From the NCBI GenBank assembly GCA_023212645.1, contig JALBYC010000018.1, positions 124,001 to 188,000 of the forward strand: a stretch of 64,000 nucleotides of DNA, read 5' to 3'. Of the stretch, positions 40,336-48,908 are shown in pieces. Positions within the stretch are counted from its first letter, which is position 1; every line of letters begins with the position of its first letter. The stretch comes from Farysia itapuensis (Eukaryota > Basidiomycota > Ustilaginomycetes > Ustilaginales > Ustilaginaceae). The notes beneath the pieces are model-generated. The model worked only from the letters and a program-made list of their open reading frames with translations, did no database searches and had not been told where the DNA came from. Position numbers and translations under genes: made by a program.

Positions 40336-43300
40336 ATGCCTCTGTCACCTCGATTGCACCATGCTACAGTGATTGGTTTGCCATCCACATCACATTCTCT
40401 CCAGACTGAGAACCAAGCACGTATGACCTCGTCGGCCATCATGGCAGCCGCCGAAACTTTGGCCTCAGTCGCTGCTGCTGCCGGTCCTTCCAACTCATCA
40501 CAGGACGCGTCCACGCAGGACGCATCATCGGCACGTTCCGCTCGTGCGCAGTCTTCGGCATCGCCGGTAACAGCAGAACCCAAAAAGCGCACTCGTCCCG
40601 TCAGTGCATGCGAAGCGTGCCGTGCCAAGAAAGTTAGGTGTCTACTGTCACCCGACGCGCCTGTCTGCCAGAACTGTCTGGCAACAGGCAAGCAGTGTCT
40701 TTTCCGCGTCGACGATCTGGCTCCAGCCCTACGCGCATCGCGTTTTGCACATTGCGGTCCACCCGGTGCCAATGCAAGGACACTTGCTAGCAAGAAAGCC
40801 AGTGGGAGCGAGACAAAGAAGTCCAGAAAGTCGTCTTCTGGCTCGTTGGATCCTGTCCTGCCACACCCCAAACGCACAAAGTCTTCCGATTCCAACACAG
40901 ACGTACCCGGAACGCCTGCCACGGGCAAGCAAAAGGCCAAGGCCGTCTTTCGATCTTATGCAAACCCTTCCAATCTGGCTGCGCCCTTGCCGACAAACTT
41001 TTCCTCTTCTGTAACTTCAGCCTCACGGCCCGCCCCCTCGTCCGTATCCCCGGTACAGTCACACGATCCTGCCTACCGCACAGACTCCCGCCATCGCTCC
41101 AGCACTGACTCTTCGGGCCAAGACCATGGGTCCAAAGGTTTCGTGTCGAATCATCACGTCTACTCGAGACACATCGGCCAGGATGCACCCGCCCATATGC
41201 ACAGTGGCGTTCCAGCCGACCATATACCTCACGAAGGCGGCTACTACGGACAGTCCGTCAACCACTTCAACCAGCAGCATCCTCGCCCAAGTATAGGCAA
41301 TGCTCCATCCGTGCTGTTCCAACAAAACACTCCCAGTGAGGGCAGTGGGCGCTCGCCTCGATCTAGTGGCTATCCTTATCCTATGCAGACGGGCCAGGAC
41401 AGCACACCTGCTTCAGGTATGATGCCACCTAGGCGCAAGTCTTCTCATTCCGAGACAAAGCCAAGGAGGGACTCGACATCGAACCCCATGTCTCTAGATT
41501 TCTATGCTCCATCCGACGCCAACTTTGTCAAATTTGAAGACAGCGCTGAAAGCAAGAGCAAGGCGGATACCTCAACAGACCGCACGTCCCCGTCGCATCG
41601 CGTCTCTGCAGAATTGCGCGATGGCATCGAGCGCTGGCAGCGTCATGGCGCTTCTCGACCGCAGGATGCAGTCGAAGAAATACCTAAAGAGGAAGAACCG
41701 CTGCCACCGCCTCGACCCAAAATCGTGCTGCCCTTTTTTCGATGGTTTGGCACTACAGCTAACACGCCTGGCTATCGCAAGATCAAAGTCGGCGTACTGC
41801 AGGATTCCGAAGTACCGGGCACAGATGATCTGGCTCCCGCTCTAGACGATGAACAGAACGCGGGAACTAGACCTCGAGTTGGATTCACCATACGCGAAGA
41901 TGACGAATTGCAGACACCGTCTCATCTAGGTGATGACCGCAACCCTTCACCACGCCCACCGCCAGGTACCAGTCCCGCACCCAAATTTGACAAGGCCTCC
42001 TCCTCCGTGACCAGAGAGCTGTTCGAGATCAACCGTCCCCGCTACCCACGCAAGGACATTCTTGAGCATCTAGTGTCCCTCTTCCTCAGTCATTTCAAGC
42101 CCTCCTGGTGTCCTTGGATGGATAACGAAGAGCTCACCAACGGCGTCGAGAACGGCACGATGCCAGCCATTTTGGCCAACGCAGTTTGCGCGGTCGCTGC
42201 TCGGTTCTCCAACAAGTCTGATCTTCGCAAGGTGCCCCGGAAGTCATCCGGCGATCCCTTCAGTGAGATGTCCAAGATCCTCATCATTCCTCTTCTGTCC
42301 TTCCCATCGATAGAAGTCATCGAGGCTCTGATCTTGCTTAGCTATGCTGAATTTGCTGCGGGTAGCGACTCTGGCCTCTGGATGTACGTGGGCATGGCTT
42401 TGCGAATGGCGCAGGATCTTGGCCTGCAACACGAACCAAGCATCTTGAGTATTCCAAACGAAAAGCATCAAGAAAAAGCGCGATTGTTGTTCTGGGCCGT
42501 GGTTGGCCTCGACCGCATCACTACATTTGGCACTGGCCGCCCGGTCAGCATTCGCGAATCCGAGATCGACGTAGAGCTACCCAAGATCAATGCAGATAGC
42601 GACATGACGGACGAAACGGTGGTCTTTGGCCACGTAGTACGCATTCTCATGCTTCGAGGTAGGATGGGCGAGCTACTCAATCTTCGGGATCGCGACGATT
42701 CGGTCATTTCGGTAGAAGAGACCAAGCGTGACTTGACGCGCATGTGGTACGAGCTTGCACAGAGCTATTCAGATCTACCGTCCAACCTGCACTTCAATGT
42801 GCAAACTTTCCAGCAAAGTGCAGCTCACAACCAGAGCCCAGGCTTTGTCTACCTTCATGTTCTTTTCCAGTCGACCATTGGCCTGCTCGACCGACCGGCT
42901 CTGATGAAAAAGTTCACGAGCGATTCTGCCCCCCTTCTGCCATCCTTTGCTCCCGCTGCCGGTGCAGCTGCGTCTCGCACAATTGCTGACATTCTCACTC
43001 TAGGTGACGCCTTTGACGATCGCTGCATCATTGCTTCACCTTATTTGGATCAGCTTGTCCTTCCAGCAGGCCGCTCTTTTGTTGCTGAACGCGAGGCTGC
43101 TCGCGAGGCATTGCGAAGTATGGGCCACGGCACAACACCGGCTCCCTCACGTCCACCTTCACGAGGCGGGCCGCCTCCCCAGCAGAGCCGTTCTAGCGCT
43201 CTAGTCTCAACCAAATCGTACGCTGACATCAACCTGGGCGCTTGCCAAAGAATTCTGCAGAAGCTGCAAAGGTACTGGGCCGGAGCATCGTGGCCTTTAC

Positions 43301-44169
43301 GAGCGCTGGAGCAGGAAGCAGCTGGAAATGAGCTCGATGTTGATCTTCAAGCTTCGGACGAGGACGCGCAAAGTGCGCCAATTCGGGACGTCGAGATGGT
43401 GCTGAAGTGGGCGAAATCGCGCATCCGCTCTCAAAAGCGACTTGCCCGATCAGCGCATGCGACGCCGAGAACGGATGCGGCCACGCTGGCCGACACTATT
43501 GACGGCATACAAAAGCTTGGCAACACTGTTGCCTCGGACGAATTTGCGTCGACACACAGTGGCGACTCGCCATTCGGACTTGGAATTTCTGCGGGATTGA
43601 CATTTGATATTGAGGCATTGATGGGGTCGTGGCAGATGGATCAATTTGATCCGCTTTCGACCTTTCATCCGCCGAGCAGTGGCGCGGAGCATGCTCCCCA
43701 CCATGTTACGGGCCATTCGCCATACGCGTCTGCGCAGTTGGTAGCCTACCCGACCCCGGGAAGCAACAGCTTTTACCATAATCGTCGACAGTCGTTGAGC
43801 GTGCCTTCTCACTTGAACGCGCACCAGCCGAGTTCACCTAGCTCCTCTGTGCACCTGCATGCCTCTGCGATGGTCCACACGCCCCACCATCACGGCGGTC
43901 ACCACCACGCATCACCCTCCAACCCTCACTCGCACAGCAGACATGGCTCGCTCCATCAACCGCACGCTACTACCCCATCCAACAGTAGCGCAATCACTGG
44001 ACAACACCACTTCCAAAACCCCGGCCAGCTCGACACCTCGTCCTTTGCCATTGCTGAGTTCTTCTCCCACGATCAGAGTGTATGGCCGCTGTCGATCCAG
44101 AACGAGGAAATCGACCAAGAAGCAGTCAACCTCATCGCTTCCGCCCTCCAACTGCCCTCCTACCAGTGA
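40336..44169 (+). CDS. Zn2Cys6 transcription factor with fungal-specific regulatory domain
   Basis: 1277 residues, single exon. After an Ala/Ser-rich leader, a zinc cluster starts at about residue 92: CEACRAKKVRC, then CQNC and a final Cys (GKQC). Long Ser/Pro/His-rich disordered stretches follow (130-560). A middle-homology region of the fungal_trans type spans about 580-830. It includes FKPSWCPWMD, ILLSYAEFAAG and RLLFWAVVGLDRITTFGTGRPVSI. A His-rich segment lies near 1175-1225 (e.g. HHHGGHHHA). The C-terminus (IAEFFSHDQSVWPL) is acidic/hydrophobic and could be an activation domain. The true start may be the ATG at 40423 or 40441, since residues 1-29 look like translated leader. It acts in the nucleus as a DNA-binding regulator; targets are unknown. 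Confidence 0.85.
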   Translation: MPLSPRLHHATVIGLPSTSHSLQTENQARMTSSAIMAAAETLASVAAAAGPSNSSQDASTQDASSARSARAQSSASPVTAEPKKRTRPVSACEACRAKKVRCLLSPDAPVCQNCLATGKQCLFRVDDLAPALRASRFAHCGPPGANARTLASKKASGSETKKSRKSSSGSLDPVLPHPKRTKSSDSNTDVPGTPATGKQKAKAVFRSYANPSNLAAPLPTNFSSSVTSASRPAPSSVSPVQSHDPAYRTDSRHRSSTDSSGQDHGSKGFVSNHHVYSRHIGQDAPAHMHSGVPADHIPHEGGYYGQSVNHFNQQHPRPSIGNAPSVLFQQNTPSEGSGRSPRSSGYPYPMQTGQDSTPASGMMPPRRKSSHSETKPRRDSTSNPMSLDFYAPSDANFVKFEDSAESKSKADTSTDRTSPSHRVSAELRDGIERWQRHGASRPQDAVEEIPKEEEPLPPPRPKIVLPFFRWFGTTANTPGYRKIKVGVLQDSEVPGTDDLAPALDDEQNAGTRPRVGFTIREDDELQTPSHLGDDRNPSPRPPPGTSPAPKFDKASSSVTRELFEINRPRYPRKDILEHLVSLFLSHFKPSWCPWMDNEELTNGVENGTMPAILANAVCAVAARFSNKSDLRKVPRKSSGDPFSEMSKILIIPLLSFPSIEVIEALILLSYAEFAAGSDSGLWMYVGMALRMAQDLGLQHEPSILSIPNEKHQEKARLLFWAVVGLDRITTFGTGRPVSIRESEIDVELPKINADSDMTDETVVFGHVVRILMLRGRMGELLNLRDRDDSVISVEETKRDLTRMWYELAQSYSDLPSNLHFNVQTFQQSAAHNQSPGFVYLHVLFQSTIGLLDRPALMKKFTSDSAPLLPSFAPAAGAAASRTIADILTLGDAFDDRCIIASPYLDQLVLPAGRSFVAEREAAREALRSMGHGTTPAPSRPPSRGGPPPQQSRSSALVSTKSYADINLGACQRILQKLQRYWAGASWPLRALEQEAAGNELDVDLQASDEDAQSAPIRDVEMVLKWAKSRIRSQKRLARSAHATPRTDAATLADTIDGIQKLGNTVASDEFASTHSGDSPFGLGISAGLTFDIEALMGSWQMDQFDPLSTFHPPSSGAEHAPHHVTGHSPYASAQLVAYPTPGSNSFYHNRRQSLSVPSHLNAHQPSSPSSSVHLHASAMVHTPHHHGGHHHASPSNPHSHSRHGSLHQPHATTPSNSSAITGQHHFQNPGQLDTSSFAIAEFFSHDQSVWPLSIQNEEIDQEAVNLIASALQLPSYQ

Positions 44170-44456
44170 CATGTCCACCGCTCTTCCTCCCCGCAGATCG
44201 CTGTTCTTCAATGTACAATCACTTGCACATCCATGCCCGAATGTTGCGCGTACTCAGGTTAGGGGTTTGAGCGCAAAAAGAGGGTGAAATATCCTGATAT
44301 AGATTGGGATAAGCGCCGATAATGGCTGACAATTCTATTGCGGTGGTGCTAGCAGGGGTGCCGGTGACAAAGTGAAGGGAACGTTAGTAACAGATGGTGC
44401 ATAGTGGCTGGGAAATACTAGGGGACCTGAGCATGCGTGAGTGGGAGGAGCAGGGT

Positions 44457-47400
44457 TCAGCGTTTATCTGGGTTGGCGACAAAGAGCTGTGCTTTAGGAA
44501 CGAGGCCGTGGGTATACCGAACGGATTTGCTAGAGGTGGAGGTGGATGCAGCGTCATTGCTCGAGGTCGGTCGTGTGGTGGAGTCGCCAATGGAGGTGAG
44601 GGACGCGGTCCAGGGTGAGAGCAGGGATGAGTCGGCAGACTCTGCTTGCTGCTCAAGGGCCTTTACGCGATCTCGGACGGTAGTGCCGGCGCCATTCCCG
44701 TCCGTCACCGCTGGCACGGGTTTCCGTGTGACTGCAGGCACGGGGAAGAGAGCCGAGGTCATGAGAGGGTTCTGCCGCGCTCGTTTCGTAGTCAGCGGCG
44801 TAACGGACGGAGTTTCAGAGGCATTCGACAATCTTTTGAGAGTCTCTGCACCAGCAGGGGGCCCTTGGTGAGTCGTGCCGTCGGGCTGCCAGACGACCGT
44901 CTCGGGTACAGTGCTGCGGTTCTGGCGGAGTAAAGCAGTCTGTTGGTGAAGCATACTTGGGTTTCGACTGAGAGCCGCCTCGCTTTCTGTGTCGCTCATC
45001 GTGCTTCCAGTCCTAATGGAGCCCGAGCGCATGCTGCCACTTGTCCTGGCGCGCTGCACCACATCCATGTTCTGAAAGCGCGCATCGAAGTGAGACGACG
45101 TGGTAGTTCTGGTTGACCCAGTGCTCGACACGGCTCGACCGTGATGGTAGGACGAGATGGAAGCTGCATAGTCCCCCAGAGTCGGAGCGGTTCGTCGTCC
45201 TAACTCATCTGTGTAGCGATGGACCCTGTTTGCGTCACCAAAGGGGTCGTCGGCATGAGACGCTTCACGCGAGCGTGTGGTCTCAACAATCGCCTCGAGA
45301 CCTACGACTGGGGGCAACGCTGGGTCTCGGATGGGCATGCTTGAATGAGAAGTGGCAAACGAGCGACCGGAAGCGCTCCGTTCCAGCAGCGAGCCGCCGA
45401 TGATCCGCTCCCACCATGAGGAGCTTCGTTTGTTGCGGCCGATGCTTCCTGCAGCTTTGGCCGGCATGCTGGCGGCACTTGCGTTCGAGAACGAGGTGAG
45501 CCCGGTCGGAGATAGGGGGTCGTACACTGGCGAAAGAGATTCTCGCGTTTGGCTGTTGCTCGAATTGCTGAGCGAGAGCATTGAGATCCTAGCGTCGGTA
45601 GGGCGACCAGACTCGAGATCCACCATCTTGTCATCATACTCCTCGGTATCATGAGCTTGTACTTGGCCGTAGAGCAATTTGCCGGTCAGGACAGCGCCAG
45701 CAGCAGCCAGTAAGTCTACCCGCTTCGTCGGACTCGGCAGCTCGTGGTTGTTTTGTGTATCCTCAAAAGGTGAGGGCATGAAGTCTTCATCCGCTTCAGC
45801 AAGGTCGTACATAGTATGCGGATATGTTTCTTGCGTGTGCACCTGGAGGTACGAAGGCTCTCGCAGTTGAGCACGATCCCAAGATGGGCTGGTAGCTTCT
45901 TCGTGTTGATCTGGAGTATTAATTGGGGACATGTGGGGATCCACGCTGTTTCCGTCGATCTCGTCGGCGAGCATGTCGAAGCGAGGTGCTGCCTGAGAAT
46001 CTCGCTTGCCTATACCCGTGAGGATGGCTAGGCGCTCTTTGAAGTGGGGACCAGAACCTTCCATTGCATGCCCCACGTCTCCTGTTGTCCATATTGATGC
46101 TTCTGTTCTGCCTCTTTTGCGCGAGGCATACGTACCCATGCCGCCGATTCTGCCATAAGACTGATCATAGCTCTTTTCACCCTGGCCTGAGTCTTGGTCG
46201 CCTTGGCCTAATAGGCCAGCGGCGCCATCGCCACGGCGCCAGTTGCTCGGAGCGGATCGCTTTCTGTATACCAGATAACCTGCACCCGCCACCAAGCCAA
46301 CGCCTATGAGGGTGCCGATGGCTGTTCCAGCTTTTGCTCCTGTGTCATCTGAGCCGTTGCTGTTGTCCGATGTTCCGGAGTTGTTGGTGGGTAGGGCAGT
46401 AGCAGCAGGAAATCCCGCCTCGGATGGAGAGGATCCGCCTGGAGTCTGATCAGTGCTTCCAGTGCCACTAGTACCTCCAGCGTTACTACTCGATCCGTTC
46501 GCTGTGGCAGATGATCCAGAACTTCCAGTAGATCCAGAATTTTGTTGCGAGACCTGTTGGTCAGGTTGGTAAGAGGTGGTCCAGCTTCCGCCGGTCCAAG
46601 AGCCCTGCGAAGTTGAGGTGAGAGATGTGGCATCGAAGACATGGACATTGTTGTCGGCCGCATTGCCGCCGGACCAGCCGAAAGCAAGAACGACTTGGCG
46701 ACCGTAGGCAACAGCTGCATGTCCATAGCGGGCGCCAGGCCCTGTATCTGAAGTAATCTCTGTCCATATGGGAGGTGTGACACTCCAGTCCAAGATCCAG
46801 GCATCGCTGTATGCATCGGATAGGTCGGCGCTCGCGCCTCCTTGGATAAACACTCTTTTGTTGGGGAGACTGACTGCTACATGATTCCGTCTTGGAGCTG
46901 GGAATGCTGCAGTTGAAGATTGCCTCTTGGACAGGGTCTGGTTAGAAGACTGCGTGGTTGTTTGTGCCCAGCTGAGTGTGCTCGTTGATAGCGAAGAAAC
47001 TTGCTGCATGGATTGAAGCTGCCCGCTAGAGTTCATACCGCCGAGCAAGAGCAATGTGCCATCGCTGAGGAGAGTCGATGTAGACCCCACTAGAGTCGGA
47101 GGCGGCGTAGAAGCAAGTGAGAATGTGGGTGAACTTGCGTTCACATTGAGAGTCCAGAGCTCGTCAAGGAGAAGATTGGAGCCGTCAGCCTTTTCGCCTC
47201 CCATAATCCAGATGGATCCGTCAATGTTGCTCTCGCTAGTATGGTAGATTCTCCTCATGGGTTCTGACCACGCCGCGGGTACTCTGCTGTAACAAGCTGT
47301 GGATGAGCTGCTGCCACTGAGGTGGACAATATATGCTGAGTCGTTGTTGGTCTGTACGGGTACAGTTGGGCTAGCATCTCCTCCAAAGAGGAGCAGGGAG

Positions 47401-47747
47401 GTGGAGTTGATGGGGGACAAAGTGTGAAAGCTGACAGCAGGAGCCGAGAGGCCAGCAGGGTCAGCTGTGATGGGTTTCCATGGCGGTGAAGCTGTTGTGA
47501 AGGCGACCGACAGGTCGAGAGCATACATATCACCATAGCTTGGAGCTGAGGTGTAGGTGTAGCCCCCACCGCTTGTGCCCTGAGTCTTCCCGCCTTGGAC
47601 TACAAACAAGGAGCCAAGGAGAGCAGATGCTTGGCCCCATCGTGCTTCAATCGACGCTGATGATGTCTGCGACTGCCCATGCACCGGTGAAAACAGCAAC
47701 AGGCTCAGCGACAGCCTGGCTATGGTACTGAGCGATAAGCCTGCCAT
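44457..47747 (-). CDS. Kelch-repeat single-pass membrane protein
   Basis: 1096 residues, single exon. An N-terminal signal peptide (LSLSLLLFSPVHG) precedes a lumenal or extracellular beta-propeller region (about 30-400). It shows kelch-type blades: ASALLGSLFVVQGG, LLLFGGD, GSIWIMGGEKADG, DGTLLLLGGMNSSG, NKRVFIQGGASA and ARYGHAAVAYGRQVVLAFG. A Ser/Gly/Asn/Thr-rich, probably glycosylated stalk follows, then one transmembrane helix at about 470-495 (GTAIGTLIGVGLVAGAGYLVY) with a basic stop. The 600-residue cytosolic tail is Ser/Thr-rich and disordered but includes a hydrophobic/basic patch (SSSWWERIIGGSLLERSASG) and VGLEAIVETTRSREAS. The layout resembles fungal surface kelch proteins of unknown ligand. 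The gene is divergent from a kinase gene about 1.1 kb away. Confidence 0.78.
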   Translation of the reverse strand: MAGLSLSTIARLSLSLLLFSPVHGQSQTSSASIEARWGQASALLGSLFVVQGGKTQGTSGGGYTYTSAPSYGDMYALDLSVAFTTASPPWKPITADPAGLSAPAVSFHTLSPINSTSLLLFGGDASPTVPVQTNNDSAYIVHLSGSSSSTACYSRVPAAWSEPMRRIYHTSESNIDGSIWIMGGEKADGSNLLLDELWTLNVNASSPTFSLASTPPPTLVGSTSTLLSDGTLLLLGGMNSSGQLQSMQQVSSLSTSTLSWAQTTTQSSNQTLSKRQSSTAAFPAPRRNHVAVSLPNKRVFIQGGASADLSDAYSDAWILDWSVTPPIWTEITSDTGPGARYGHAAVAYGRQVVLAFGWSGGNAADNNVHVFDATSLTSTSQGSWTGGSWTTSYQPDQQVSQQNSGSTGSSGSSATANGSSSNAGGTSGTGSTDQTPGGSSPSEAGFPAATALPTNNSGTSDNSNGSDDTGAKAGTAIGTLIGVGLVAGAGYLVYRKRSAPSNWRRGDGAAGLLGQGDQDSGQGEKSYDQSYGRIGGMGTYASRKRGRTEASIWTTGDVGHAMEGSGPHFKERLAILTGIGKRDSQAAPRFDMLADEIDGNSVDPHMSPINTPDQHEEATSPSWDRAQLREPSYLQVHTQETYPHTMYDLAEADEDFMPSPFEDTQNNHELPSPTKRVDLLAAAGAVLTGKLLYGQVQAHDTEEYDDKMVDLESGRPTDARISMLSLSNSSNSQTRESLSPVYDPLSPTGLTSFSNASAASMPAKAAGSIGRNKRSSSWWERIIGGSLLERSASGRSFATSHSSMPIRDPALPPVVGLEAIVETTRSREASHADDPFGDANRVHRYTDELGRRTAPTLGDYAASISSYHHGRAVSSTGSTRTTTSSHFDARFQNMDVVQRARTSGSMRSGSIRTGSTMSDTESEAALSRNPSMLHQQTALLRQNRSTVPETVVWQPDGTTHQGPPAGAETLKRLSNASETPSVTPLTTKRARQNPLMTSALFPVPAVTRKPVPAVTDGNGAGTTVRDRVKALEQQAESADSSLLSPWTASLTSIGDSTTRPTSSNDAASTSTSSKSVRYTHGLVPKAQLFVANPDKR

Positions 47748-48703
47748 TGGCGCACAGAGACACGCGAGGCGGAGCCAGAAGACACGGTAGCTCTGCGCAG
47801 AATGGTCGATGACGAATGTTGAGGAGGGCGAGTCTCAAGCTGAGACAGCAGGAGAAGCTGATCAGCCCACACGAGCGTGGTGCTGACTAGATTGGCGTAG
47901 TTTTTCCAGCTTTGCCCAGAGCAGGAAGATGAAGCTTTGTCGAGATGAACAGGGAGGACGCTATCACAATGTTGCCCAAAAAGGGGCGCCCTGCAGCTGT
48001 CAGGCACTCTGAATTTCAAAGTCTTTTGTGCAACCGTCATTTAGGTTCAAATAGGGGCAAACAAATACAACGCGTTTAACTTCTACGTTTAGACTGCTTC
48101 TTTGCAGACAAGAAGCGTGGGTGAATCACTCCCTGACATGGTCGGGCCCGTCAATAGGCGCATTTCCTCCCACGGTCATGGCAATCCACTTGCAAAATCC
48201 TCCCTTTCTGACGACTACTAGGCTGAGAGGACAGAAACGATAGACGGTATTGGCGAGTGTTGCTGTGGAGGTGGGACTTGCGAATTAAGCGAGGCCCCTG
48301 AACCCAACACCACCACCATCACTCAGACGTACAGACGTCATCCCTTTCGTGTACATGTTATATTGGCAATGCGCATTTTGCGGTGATTGTAGAAGGAGCG
48401 GGTGCAAGCCACAGTGAGCGGGCAAGTGGGATCGATTGGCCTTGTGCCGCTTCCGTCAGAGTTGTTGCCCTATTGAATCATCTGAAAAGACCAACACCAA
48501 CTTGAAAGAAATTAGGGAAAAAAACCCAAATTCAGCGACCGCATTCGTCACTCACAACTCCGCTCTTCCACGTTGTTGACCAGTCCAACTTCTCCCTCCC
48601 TGTCCGCATCCACTCTCGGCCCCCACATCCTTTCTCTCTAACCCTCACCACCAGACTACCGGATCAACTTCAGCCGCTGGTCATTCAACTCATCTGCGCC
48701 ACA
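47748..48703. promoter_or_regulatory. Divergent interval between the kelch protein and kinase genes
   Basis: About 950 bp without a credible gene. The right half is rich in CT/CA and likely holds the kinase promoter and first non-coding exon. Nothing else is recognised. Confidence 0.45.
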
Positions 48704-48863
48704 GTAAGTGTGCATGCGTCTGATTCTAGCCTCTCATCGGGCAATTCTATCGCCAAAGTCATACTATAAAGCTTTTCCACTGCCTTTGTCCTTCGCCCCT
48801 CTCTCTACACCGCCCCGAACGTCTTGGTCCCTGACACTGACTCTTCTCATTGCACAATTACTA
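48704..48863 (+). other. Probable 5'UTR intron of the kinase gene
   Basis: Donor GTAAGT at 48704, an ACTGACT branch-like site and acceptor ACTAG ending at 48863. It lies 45 bases before the ATG at 48909. The open frame through it (from 48708) would otherwise add an unrelated leader to the kinase. Confidence 0.65.
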
Positions 48864-48908
48864 GACGTTGCAACTTATTCGACTCCTATCACCTCCAACG
48901 GCTTCGCC

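Noticed and set aside
48708..48908. N-terminal hydrophobic leader of the kinase as a signal peptide
   Set aside because: The stretch lies largely inside a probable 5'UTR intron, and a kinase domain begins directly after the ATG at 48909.
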